A DNA stretch of 64,000 bases, taken from the NCBI GenBank assembly GCA_900104855.1, contig FNSS01000002.1, positions 1-64,000 on the forward strand, written 5' to 3'. The translations under genes were made by a program, and so were the position numbers. The DNA comes from Rhizobiales bacterium GAS188. Its GTDB lineage: Bacteria > Pseudomonadota > Alphaproteobacteria > Rhizobiales > Beijerinckiaceae. Numbering within the stretch: position 1 is the stretch's first letter; the number at the start of each line of letters is the position of its first letter. Shown here one piece after another: positions 14,337 through 22,886 of the stretch. The notes under the pieces are model-generated. The model worked only from the letters and a program-made list of their open reading frames with translations, searched no databases and was not told the origin of the DNA.

Positions 14337-16115
14337 TTGGCACAAGAGCGGCGTAAACTGGCCGCCATAGTGGCGTTGGATGTCGTCGGCTATTCTCGCC
14401 TCATGGAGCGCGACGAGAGCGGGACTCTCGCGATGCTGACCGAGCACCGGACCGAGCGGCTTGATCCGTCTTTGGCACGCCACAGCGGTCGCCTCATCAA
14501 GCTAATTGGCGACGGCGCGCTCGTTGAGTTCGCAAGCGTCGTCGATGCGCTGAACGCGGCAATCGAGTTCCAGCGGGCGATGACCAGAGCAAATCTCGAT
14601 CGACGCGACGACGAACGTATCTCGTTTCGGATCGGTGTTCACGTTGGTGATGTCATCATTGACGGTGATGATCTATATGGCGACGGCATGAACGTTGCAG
14701 CTCGTCTCGAAGGACAGGCTCCGCCGGGCGGCATTCTCATTTCTGGCAATGCACGAGACGCTGTGGTGAACCGGGTGTCCGCCGAATTTCGCGATCTTGG
14801 AAGGCTCACGCTCAAGAACATCGAGCGGCCGGTGCAGGCTTTTCAGGTCATGTTCGACCATGAAGAGCGCCAAGGCGCCGATGCCGAGCGAATAACGGCA
14901 GGTCTTGCAGTGCCGTCATCCGGCGCCGCGTCCGATGTGTCGTCGATCGCGGTTCGACCATTCACTGTCTTGTCCGACGAACGCGAACTCCAATTTCTCG
15001 CCGATGGGTTGGGGGAAGATGTGATCGCTCTGCTGGCGCGTATGCCCGGTTTCTTCGTGATCGCCAAGGCGTCGTCATTTGAATTTCGAAATCCGGATAT
15101 GCCGACACCGGCGATCGCGCGGCAGCTAGGCGTCCGTTATGTCCTGGGAGGCAGCGTACGAGCGCTTGGCGGGAAGATTCGGCTCTCAGCCCAACTGGCG
15201 GACGCGGCGAGCGGTCGCGTGCTCTGGTCTGGACAATTTGATGCTGAGCGCAGCGACGCGATCAACCTTCAGGACGAGATTACGCGTGGCATCATTGTCG
15301 AATTGCAGCCGGCGCTGACCAAAGCCGAGATCGCGGTGATCCGGCGACAGCGACCGGAAAACATCGGGGCCTGGGGCTTCTACCATCAGGCCGCCGGCGT
15401 GTTGGCCGCCAACGGCTGGAACGCGCGATCCGTGGAGGAAGCGCGTGGGTTCCTGCAGCGCGCGCTCGAGCTTGACCCAAACTTTGCGTTGGCACGCGCG
15501 CAGCTCTCTCTTCTCATGGCGCTCGCGCAAAATACCGCGTTGATCGAACGTTCCAAGACACTTCATGAAGAGGCCATTGCCGCCGCTGAGCTCGCGATCG
15601 CCGACGATGGTGGTAGTTCCGAAGTCTTGGGCTACGCCGGCTGTGCCATTACGGATCTCGGCGACGCCGGCCGCGGTGGGGAAATCCTGAAGCAGGCCGT
15701 CGAACTTGATCCCAGCAATGCCCAGGCTCAGGTCGCTCTTGGCGCGGCGCTGGCTTTGTCAGGCGATCTGGATGGCGGCATCGCTTACATGCGGCATGGG
15801 ATCAAACTCAGTCCGCGCGACCGAAGACTGGCATTCTGGGGGTGGGCGCTCGGCGGGTTTTTGATGCGGGCCAAACGACCAGCCGAGGCGCTCGAAGAGG
15901 CGAAACTTGCGGCGCGCCGGGATCCGCGGCTGTTCTTGCCGCCGCTCCTCGAAACTCTGGCGCACGCCGCCCTTGGACAGACCGACGCTGCCAAGATCTC
16001 TCTGATCTCAGCCCGGCGGCTTCGTCCCGAGCTGACACTCCGCGAGGTCGAGATTTCGCATGGTCGACGGGCGATGAAGACTTTGGCTGATCTCTGGGCC
16101 GAGGCTCGACCCTAG
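14337..16115 (+). CDS. Class III adenylate/guanylate cyclase with TolB-like and TPR regions
   Basis: About 592 residues from the TTG at 14337, which has an AAGGG site upstream and starts LAQERRKLAAIVALDVVGYS, where family homology begins. The frame is open further up to an ATG at 14133, but that extension looks non-coding. The cyclase domain (about 5-185) has metal Asp motifs DVVGYSRLM and GDGALVEF, GVHVGDV, and NVAARLE. It is followed by a TolB-like amino-terminal domain (VRPFTVLSDERELQFLADGL through GGSVRALGGKIRLSAQL). A TPR region (about 360-590, with GWALGGFLMRAKRPAEALEE) completes it. This trio is common in rhizobial signalling proteins that make cAMP. The regulatory input is unknown. 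Confidence 0.85.
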   Translation: MAQERRKLAAIVALDVVGYSRLMERDESGTLAMLTEHRTERLDPSLARHSGRLIKLIGDGALVEFASVVDALNAAIEFQRAMTRANLDRRDDERISFRIGVHVGDVIIDGDDLYGDGMNVAARLEGQAPPGGILISGNARDAVVNRVSAEFRDLGRLTLKNIERPVQAFQVMFDHEERQGADAERITAGLAVPSSGAASDVSSIAVRPFTVLSDERELQFLADGLGEDVIALLARMPGFFVIAKASSFEFRNPDMPTPAIARQLGVRYVLGGSVRALGGKIRLSAQLADAASGRVLWSGQFDAERSDAINLQDEITRGIIVELQPALTKAEIAVIRRQRPENIGAWGFYHQAAGVLAANGWNARSVEEARGFLQRALELDPNFALARAQLSLLMALAQNTALIERSKTLHEEAIAAAELAIADDGGSSEVLGYAGCAITDLGDAGRGGEILKQAVELDPSNAQAQVALGAALALSGDLDGGIAYMRHGIKLSPRDRRLAFWGWALGGFLMRAKRPAEALEEAKLAARRDPRLFLPPLLETLAHAALGQTDAAKISLISARRLRPELTLREVEISHGRRAMKTLADLWAEARP

Positions 16116-16279
16116 ACTTGACGTCATTCGCCAGAGTCCGTTCCGGGTCAATGGACTAAACCGCTCTCGCGGTAGAGCGCACAACTGTTGCGCGGGACGA
16201 GAGAAGTTGGGGTAACGGGACGGGAGCGTCCTGTCTGAAGATGAGGGGTTGCCAACCTCACAACAGACAGGAGCCTCCC
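16116..16279. other. Left flank of the IS91-type element
   Basis: Short non-coding stretch between the cyclase gene and the recombinase gene. The left terminus of the IS91-type element should lie here, but IS91 elements lack inverted repeats and I could not place its end. Confidence 0.35.
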
Positions 16280-17158
16280 ATGACCAACGAGGCCATGAGC
16301 CCATTGCGCCGGCGCATGATCGAAGACATGACGGTGCGCAAGTTCGTCGAGAAGACCCAGAAGGATTATATCCGTCACGTCAAGGACCTCGCCGTCTTCC
16401 TCGGCCGATCGCCGGACACCGCCACGGCCGAGGATCTGCGCCGCTATCAGCTGCACCTGAGCGACACCGGCGTCCGCCCGCCGAGCATCAACAGCGCGGT
16501 TTCGGCCCTGCGGTTCTTCTTCTCCATCACGATCGACCGTGCCGCTGTCACCAAGCCTCTGACGTTTGTCGCCGAGCCGCGGAAGATTCCTGTCGTCTTG
16601 AGCCCCGAGGAGGTGGCACGCTTTCTGGAGGCGGCACCCGGGCCGAAGTATAAAGCCGCGCTCAGTGCTGCCTATGGTGCGGGCCTGCGCGTTTCCGAGG
16701 TCGTCGCGCTGAAGGTGTCGGATGTCGACTCCAAGCGCATGCTGCTGCGTATCGAGCAGGGCAAGGGGCGCAAAGATCGCTGTGCGATGCTCTCACCGCA
16801 GCTGCTCGAGTTGCTGCGCGACTGGTGGCGGATCGCGCGGCCCCGGGTCTGGCTGTTTCCGGGACAGAACCGGGTCAACCATCTCACCACGCGCCAGCTC
16901 AACCGCGCCGTTCATGCCGCCGCTCACATGGCCGAGATCACCAAGCGGGTGACGCCGCACACGCTGCGCCACAGCTTCGCAACCCATCTGCTGGAGCAGA
17001 ACATCGACATCCGGGTGATCCAGGTTCTCCTCGGACACGCCAAGCTCGATACCACGGCGCTCTATACGCGTGTCGCCACCAACACGATCCGCGAGGTCAT
17101 GAGCCCGCTGGATCGCCTCACGCCGCTGCGCGCCAGGAGAGACAAGCCACCCGCATAG
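16280..17158 (+). CDS. Tyrosine site-specific recombinase accompanying an IS91-type transposase
   Basis: 292 residues from the ATG at 16280, preceded by an AGGAG site. The SAM-like N-terminal DNA-binding domain (about 1-95) includes VEKTQKDYIRHVKDLAVFLG. The catalytic domain carries the conserved Arg in YGAGLRVSEVVAL, HTLRHSFATHLL (His-x-x-Arg) and LGHAKLDTTALYTRV (His and the nucleophilic Tyr), so all active-site residues are present. Genes like this sit just upstream of IS91-type HUH transposases in rhizobia and other proteobacteria, here with 12 bases between them. The pair probably forms one mobile unit. Confidence 0.9.
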   Translation: MTNEAMSPLRRRMIEDMTVRKFVEKTQKDYIRHVKDLAVFLGRSPDTATAEDLRRYQLHLSDTGVRPPSINSAVSALRFFFSITIDRAAVTKPLTFVAEPRKIPVVLSPEEVARFLEAAPGPKYKAALSAAYGAGLRVSEVVALKVSDVDSKRMLLRIEQGKGRKDRCAMLSPQLLELLRDWWRIARPRVWLFPGQNRVNHLTTRQLNRAVHAAAHMAEITKRVTPHTLRHSFATHLLEQNIDIRVIQVLLGHAKLDTTALYTRVATNTIREVMSPLDRLTPLRARRDKPPA

Positions 17159-17170
17159 CGCGCAGGGCGC

Positions 17171-18379
17171 ATGCTTCGCCCGGCGCTGGAGGTCGCGGAT
17201 ATCTTCCGCGGCCACGGACCGGCATGGCGCAGGGCCAATGCCGGCCATGTGAGCCTCGGCCAACTGAAGGTCATGGCGGCGATCGAGAGCTGCCGCACGG
17301 CGACGCTCGGCGGTCACGTCGAGCGTTGCGAGGACTGTGCGCATACGCGCATCGCCTACAACTCCTGCCGCAATCGCCACTGCCCGAAGTGCCAAGGTGT
17401 AGCCGCCAAGCAATGGCTGGCAGAGCGCCAAGCCGAGCTGTTGCCGGTGCCGTACTTCCATGTCGTGTTCACGCTGCCAGCGGCGATCGCGGCCATCGCC
17501 TATCAGAACAAGACGGTGATCTACGACATCCTGTTCAAGGCCTCGGCCGAGACACTGACCACGATCGCCGCCGATCCCAAGCACCTCGGCGCACGCATCG
17601 GCATCACTGCCGTGCTGCACAGCTGGGGCTCGGCCATGACGCATCACCCGCATGTGCATATGATCGTGCCAGGCGGCGGCATCTCGCCCGATGGGCAGCG
17701 TTGGATCGCCTGCCGTGCCGGCTTCTTTCTGCCGGTGCGCGTGCTCTCGCGCCTGTTCCGCCGGCTATTCCTGGAGAAGCTCGCCGCCGCCCACGCGGCT
17801 GGTCTCCTGCACTTCTTCGGAGACCACGACCCTCTCCACGACGAGCCAGCCTTCACCGCCTATCTGGCGCCGCTGCGTAGAGCCGAATGGGTCGTCTACA
17901 GCAAGCGCCCGTTCGGCGGGCCAGAAGCTGTGCTGGCCTATCTGTCGCGCTACACCCACCGCGTCGCCATCTCCAACAGCAGGCTGATCGCGTCCGATGG
18001 CAACAGCGTCACCTTCAAATGGAAAGACTATCGCGCAAAGGGCTGCGAACGGCAGAAGATCATGAGACTCGCCGCCGACGAGTTCATCCGCCGCTTCCTC
18101 ATCCACGTGCTGCCCTCAGGCTTCCATCGCATCCGCCACTACGGCTTGTTCGCCAACAGCTCGCGCCTCGACAACGTCGCGCGAGCGCGTCAACTGCTCG
18201 CCGTGCCGGAGCCTGAGAACGAGACAGCCGATGCCCCTGACGGCAACGAGCCGCCACTCACCCAGCCGTGCCCGTGCTGTGGCGGCCGCATGATCGTCAT
18301 CGAGACCTTCCAGCGCGGCTGCTCGCCACGATCCCGTCCGGCGGATTCGATGATTGCGATCAGGATCGACACCTCATGA
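17171..18379 (+). CDS. IS91-family HUH (Y2) transposase
   Basis: 402 residues. The N-terminal zinc ribbon (RCEDCAHTRIAYNSCRNRHC then PKCQG) is typical of IS91. The HUH motif is THHPHVHMIVPGGG, and the tyrosines are in AYLSRYTHRVAISNSRL, where YLSRY gives the Y-x3-Y pair. The C-terminus carries a second Cys cluster (CPCCGGRM). The protein looks complete, so rolling-circle transposition may still be possible. It follows the recombinase gene closely on the same strand. Confidence 0.92.
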   Translation: MLRPALEVADIFRGHGPAWRRANAGHVSLGQLKVMAAIESCRTATLGGHVERCEDCAHTRIAYNSCRNRHCPKCQGVAAKQWLAERQAELLPVPYFHVVFTLPAAIAAIAYQNKTVIYDILFKASAETLTTIAADPKHLGARIGITAVLHSWGSAMTHHPHVHMIVPGGGISPDGQRWIACRAGFFLPVRVLSRLFRRLFLEKLAAAHAAGLLHFFGDHDPLHDEPAFTAYLAPLRRAEWVVYSKRPFGGPEAVLAYLSRYTHRVAISNSRLIASDGNSVTFKWKDYRAKGCERQKIMRLAADEFIRRFLIHVLPSGFHRIRHYGLFANSSRLDNVARARQLLAVPEPENETADAPDGNEPPLTQPCPCCGGRMIVIETFQRGCSPRSRPADSMIAIRIDTS

Positions 18380-19280
18380 TGCCGTTCACGTCGAGGGTTG
18401 TGCCCGCATCGCAGGATCTCAGCCGGCCACGGCCAGGCTCGCCCAATGGCTGCTACTCCGCCCATTCCGGCCCCACCGTCTGTGCCGAATGCGGCGCCGC
18501 TCGGGCCAACAACGCTCCGCCAGACCTCTCCACCGACGCTCACCGTGCTTGGCGATTACACCGCGCCCGCACCAAACCATCGCGCCCAGGCCTCAAATCC
18601 CCATAGCTCGAGCCCGCCCCCAGCCCACCGCAACGCCGAGCTTATCCGATCCGCGGTTTCCTCCCCCGGAGGTTTTCCGACGCCGGCCGCAAAGGCAAGC
18701 GGCGCCGTTTGTGAGCGGCCGGCATCTGAAAACCTTCACAATTTCCGTCATGCAGCGCCCCGATCCCAACGGCCGCAATGGTCGACTCCGGCCGTTCGAC
18801 TGTGCGCGATGCGCGGCTTCCAATTCGTGCCACTGCCGTGCACCGCGTCCATAAGCGTCCTGTCATCGTTCGGCGCTCTGGAGCTATTGACGTGGCGGGA
18901 TACTGGCCAAGCCTGCGAGTAGCCCGCTGGGGCGCCGGTGAGCAAGTCCGCGCCGCCATTGCCTGGCAGCCAAGCGTCGAGCCTCTCTGGGGAGAGGAAG
19001 ACCGGTTGGCGTCGGTCACGATCATCGTGCAGGAGCGGATCGTCTCGCTACTCTCGCGATTGGTCCCAGCGATCCCGGCGACTGCTGGCGATTACGTCGT
19101 GCGATCGTGGCGGACCTGTTTTTCAAGGTCGGCAAGCGTTTGCAAAAAAATAGAGCGCGGCGAGCCAATTCGTCACAACACCTTTCGGTGTTGTCGATGT
19201 CGAGAACAGGCTTTGGTCCACGCACCCCTTTTGGTAGCGTCAAAGGCACGCGTCAGCGCAAGGCATTTGGTCGGAAAGCG
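18380..19280. other. Gap: IS91 right flank, no intact gene
   Basis: No credible gene. The stretch contains the 69-bp palindromic element (18669-18737). The right end of the IS91-type unit should lie in 18380-18650 but cannot be placed by eye. Confidence 0.4.
18669..18737. repeat. 69-bp imperfect palindromic element, copy 1
   Basis: Arms GAGGTTTTCCGACGCCGGCC (18669-18688) and GGCCGGCATCTGAAAACCTT (18717-18736, plus C) can pair into a long hairpin with a 28-base loop. A second copy of the same total length stands at 35293-35361. The arms are conserved and the loops differ, as in bacterial repetitive palindromes. Confidence 0.65.
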
Positions 19281-19446
19281 CTACGCCACGTTCTCCTTGA
19301 AGCTCGCCAAAGTGCGCTGCCACGCGGTCTTTGCGGCTGCCTCGTTGTAGCGGGCGCTCTGGGTGTCGTCGTTGAAGGCGTGGTTCGCGCCTTCATAATA
19401 GTAGAGCGTGTATTTAATCTTTGCGGCCTTGAGCGCCTCGGTGGTC
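19281..19446 (-). pseudogene. Dienelactone hydrolase family C-terminal fragment
   Basis: The minus strand reads TTEALKAAKIKYTLYYYEGA-NHAFNDDTQSARYNEAAAKT-AWQRTLASFKENVA-stop. This is the C-terminus of a dienelactone-hydrolase (carboxymethylenebutenolidase) alpha/beta hydrolase, with the catalytic His in ANHAFND. The rest of the gene is replaced by a truncated transposase whose frame runs directly into it. Confidence 0.75.
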
Positions 19447-20623
19447 GCCGTCGAGATCGGTTCCCCGCGGCGTCGGGCCGTCGCATAGTCAATGATCAAT
19501 TCGGATTGCCCGGACACGTATGTCTCGAGTTCGCGCAGGACCCGAGCCAGCTTGGCTGTGGTTCCGGCGATCGGCGGCGACGCGGCGGCAGCAATCGTGT
19601 CGAGCGTCACCAGCGTTTCCCCAATGAGGTCGAGAGCCCGCTTGACCTGGCCATGCCACAGACGCCAGCGGATCCGCTCGATCGCATCGGCGAGGTCGGC
19701 GCCCGTTCGAGGGTCGCCAGCCGACGTATCTGGCCAGCTCTTGGCCGTTTGCGCGACATGTTGGATGCGCATGGAGAGATGGAACCAGTCCAACACATGG
19801 CGCGTCGGACCCAAACTCGCTGCTTCTCCAAGAGATCGCGGTCCTTCGGCACCGTCGCTCAAGATCGTGATCGGCGTCGTTGGCGTCGCTCCCAGGCCAT
19901 GCAAGACGCCGCGCAACTGCTCGCGTTGCCGGTCAGCCTCGGCGGGCATGCTGCTGAACACGACCTGCTGCCCGTCGTCGTTGCTGACCTGTGCCAGGAA
20001 AATCTCGAACGAACGCACCTGGTAGCTGCGCACCGACCGGACATCGCAATCGATCTCGCCTCGGTCGTTGGCGGCGGCGGTTGAATCATAGCCGACCTTT
20101 CCAGTCTGGCCCCCACGCGTGTGGTGCGGCGGCGGGTCGTCTCGACCGCCGGGACGTCCGCGAGTGGCAGGAACTCCGCAAGCAACGTCCGGGCACGGCG
20201 GTAGGGCAGAAGCGAGCCCATCTTCGCAATCAGGCGCTCGTATTCGGGCGTGCATCGGTCGGGCATGATCTCGGCGACCGGGCTGAGCGTGTGACGGCTC
20301 GTCACCGCACACCGACAGGGCAAAAAGCGCGGCGCGCGAACCTCCACCGTTCCGAACAGCGACAACAGCCGTCGGGTGCGCACATCCTTGAGCGGCCGTT
20401 GAGACCCACAACGAGGGCAGCGCCGGCGGCCACGGCAATATTCCTCCGTCTGCGCCCGAACGAGATCGTCCTGCAATCCCGCGAGCGTCCGCTTCCCGTC
20501 CGCCAGCGTCAGCCCAATGGTCGCGGACGAGGGCTCGGTCGTGGTGTTGCCGCCTGCGCTGACCTCATGCGTACGGACGGTGCCATCCTGCCCGGTCAGC
20601 TCCACCATGACACGCCACCTCAT
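19447..20623 (-). pseudogene. ISKra4-family transposase, frameshifted and truncated
   Basis: Starts MRWRVMVELTGQDGTVRTHE and carries the ISKra4 zinc ribbon (CRGRRRCPRCGSQRPLKDVR) and APRFLPCRCAVTSRHTLSPV. After ARSIAM (about 20054) the frame shifts with a small deletion that removes the first catalytic Asp motif (normally SIDGGH). It resumes at VRSVRSYQVRSFEIFLAQVS, TPITILSDGAEGPRSLGEAA and VLDWFHLSMRIQHVAQ. It ends after RRRGEPISTA, where it fuses in frame to a dienelactone-hydrolase tail. The transposase is dead. Confidence 0.85.
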
Positions 20624-20768
20624 CCAGCTCTCCTCAGCCCCGAGACAAAGAGCCCTCATAGCACCCCCACGTTTGAGACGGTCTCCTGCTCCCTGCGCCG
20701 CGGATTACGGGCGTGGTGGATTCGGAGAACGTCAGCGAATGGGCCAGATAGGCGCTCGCGCGTAGGGC

Positions 20769-21398
20769 ATGGCGCTCGTGACGGTAGCGGCCGTGCTGTG
20801 GAGCACTGCTGGGCTTTTCGTCCGTCTCCTTGACCTCGATGTTTGGACGACGCTGGCTTGGCGCTCTCTATTTGCCGCACTCTCCCTAGCCCTGATAGTC
20901 GGCTTTCAAAATAGACGGCATACGATACAGGCTGTTCGCGCAACCGGTTGGCCCGGCCTTGTCGCTATTCCCATCGCCGTCATTTCGATGGGCAGCTACG
21001 TCATCGCCCTTAAGCTGACCACCGTTGCCAACGTCATGATCGTCTATGCGACGGTGCCTTTCGTTGCGGCTGCGGTTGCTTTCTTCTGGATAGGAGAGAG
21101 GGCCGAGTCCCGCGTCCTCCTCGCGAGCGCCGTCGCATTCACTGGTATCGTCATTATGGTGGGTTTCGCGACCCGCCCGCAGGACATTAGCGGGAATGCT
21201 GTTTCCTTCCTTATGACACTCGCCTTCGGCGTGCAGCTTGTGATGGCTCGTCGGTATCCTTCGCTTGAGATGGCGTCGATTAATGCCATTGGTGCTGCAT
21301 TATGCACCGTCATCTGTTGGCCATTGATGGCAGCCGGAATTCCGAACCCTCATCAACTCATCATTCTGGCGCTGTTCGGAATCACGACGACCGCCCTA
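20769..21398 (+). pseudogene. EamA/DMT transporter, 5' part, split by an IS5-type element
   Basis: The first 210 residues or so of an EamA-family drug/metabolite transporter: VTVAAVLWSTAGLFVRLLDL, then VAIPIAVISMGSYVIALKLT, VANVMIVYATVPFVAAAVAF (the classic first EamA repeat) and the start of the second repeat (NAVSFLMTLAFGVQLVMARR). The frame is intact until CTA at 21396-21398, where the IS begins. The remaining membrane helices resume in phase at 22275. The complete gene would have encoded about 280 residues with ten helices. Confidence 0.85.
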
Positions 21399-22275
21399 GG
21401 TCACAAACTCATAAATCGGATTCCCTTGGTGCGCGAGTTGTGATTCAAGCTCCGTGGAGGAGCAATCATGAGCGCACGCCGTTACGAACTGAGCGATTTC
21501 GAATGGTCGATCATCGCCCCGTTGCTGCCCAACAAACCGCGAGGGGTGCCACGGGCTGATGATCGCAAGGTGTTGAACGGCATCTACTGGCGGCTGCGTA
21601 CGGGCTCGCCTTGAGCCGACATTCCAGAACGCTACGGCCCCTACACGACTTGCTACAACCGCTTCGTCCGCTGGCGGAAAATCGGCGTCTGGGACAAGAT
21701 CTTCGAAGCCGTCTCCATAGCTTACGAGGGCGATCTGCAAATGGTCGACTCCTCCTCGATCCGGGTGCATCAGCACGCCGCCAACGTCAAAAAGGGGGTT
21801 CGCAAGAAGGCTCCGGCACTGCCTCTGGGGACTACGTTGGAACCCGATGCATGGGGCGCTCGCGAGGCGGGCTGACAACCAAGATACATGCCCTCGTCGA
21901 CGCCAACGGCAACCCGATTGCCCTGAAGCTGACCGAAGGCCAAGCTCACGACGGCAAAAGCGCCAGCGATATGCTCGACAGCCTCGCCAAAGGCCAGATA
22001 CTCCTCGGCGACTGCGCCTACGACAGCGATGCCTTGCGCAGCACCATGGCCGATCGCGGCGCTTGGGCCAACGTCAAGCCAATGCCGAGGCGCGTCAACA
22101 TCCCGGCTTTCAGTCCATTCCTCTATCGCTTTCGAAATCTCGTCGAACGCTTCTTCAGCAAACTCAAGCATTTCAGAGCCATCGCCACCCGCTTCGAAAA
22201 ACACGACGCCAATTACCTCGGCCTCGTCAAACTCGCCGCAATCAAAATCTGGATGCGCTTTATGAGTCGGTGACC
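21399..22275 (+). mobile_element. IS5-family (IS427-like) insertion sequence inside the EamA gene
   Basis: About 877 bp. The left end GGTCACAAACTCATAAA and the right end, reverse-complemented GGTCACCGACTCATAAA, form imperfect terminal repeats (two mismatches). The flanks read CTA|...|TAG: the target duplication is TA, or CTAG if the outermost G/C is counted as target. Removing the element restores the EamA frame (ACC GCC CTA GCC TAC), which fixes the insertion point precisely. Confidence 0.88.
21468..22273 (+). pseudogene. IS5-family transposase with a nonsense codon
   Basis: The first frame starts MSARRYELSDFEWSIIAPLL and reaches YWRLRTGSP, then TGA where the family has Trp (TGG). The same frame continues ADIPERYGPYTTCYNRFVRW through MVDSSSIRVHQHAAN. 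The second part is in another frame: MGRSRGGLTTKIHALVDANG, then GDCAYDSDALR and RNLVERFFSKLKHFRAIATR, with DDE residues. A two-frame layout (orfA/orfB by frameshifting) is normal for this group; the TGA is not. This copy is probably inactive unless supplied in trans. Confidence 0.82.
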
Positions 22276-22493
22276 TAGCCTACCTTCTGTTTCTGACGGG
22301 CGGGCGTTACATCCCTTCGGGCGAGGCCGGCCTCATCGGGCTGCTCGACGTGGTTCTTGGCCCATTCTGGGTCTGGCTGGCCTTCGGAGAGCAACCCGGC
22401 CAAGCGGCAATCGTCGGGGGCAGCCTCGTGCTCGCATCGGTTCTTTGGTATCTGTCTGGCCAGCTTTGGACAAAGGCTTTGCAGAGATCTTGA
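22275..22493 (+). pseudogene. EamA/DMT transporter, 3' part
   Basis: Directly after the IS right end the plus strand reads LAYLLFLTGGRYIPSGEAGL, then IGLLDVVLGPFWVWLAFGEQ and VGGSLVLASVLWYLSGQLWT, ending at TGA 22493. This is the last part of the second EamA repeat and is in phase with the 5' part once the IS is removed. Confidence 0.85.
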
Positions 22494-22886
22494 ACTCTGG
22501 GCCAGATTGAAGGTCAGCTGTGGGTTTGCCGACATTCGGCTGGGGTCGCCCGCCTGCCGATCATGATCCAATGCAATGCCGCAATGCCGCATTGCCGTTC
22601 CACGCACTGCCGAGGGGGCGCATCGGGTTGTTGCGATATCTCGCGATGTCGTAGGGGAGTGCCACCGAAGCCGAAAGGCCGCAGCGGCATTAGGCCTAGC
22701 TCTCCAGCAAAATCCAGATTGACAAGTTTCATGTTTGCTGAATTCCTTACCCTCGATTTAGTGGAGCGCGCCAGCAATGATCGGGTGCTCGGCGCTGAGC
22801 GTCTCCAGAGCCTGAGCTCGCTTGGTGCAGGACGGCGTGCCGTCGCGTCAGCTGCAAGAGTCTCAGATCCGCGGTAGGAAACTCCA
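22494..22886. other. Gap before the sugar importer operon
   Basis: No intact gene. A short plus-strand frame ends LVERASNDRVLGAERLQSLS-SLGAGRRAVASAARVSDPR just before the importer; it could be the last codons of a lost regulator, but this is weak. The promoter of the ABC operon should lie in this stretch; no clear -35/-10 pair stands out. Confidence 0.3.

Noticed and set aside
18398-18922. Pro-rich plus-strand open frames downstream of the IS91-type transposase
   Set aside because: Composition is that of GC-rich non-coding sequence, overlapping frames are open at once, and the region contains the palindrome; no family match.
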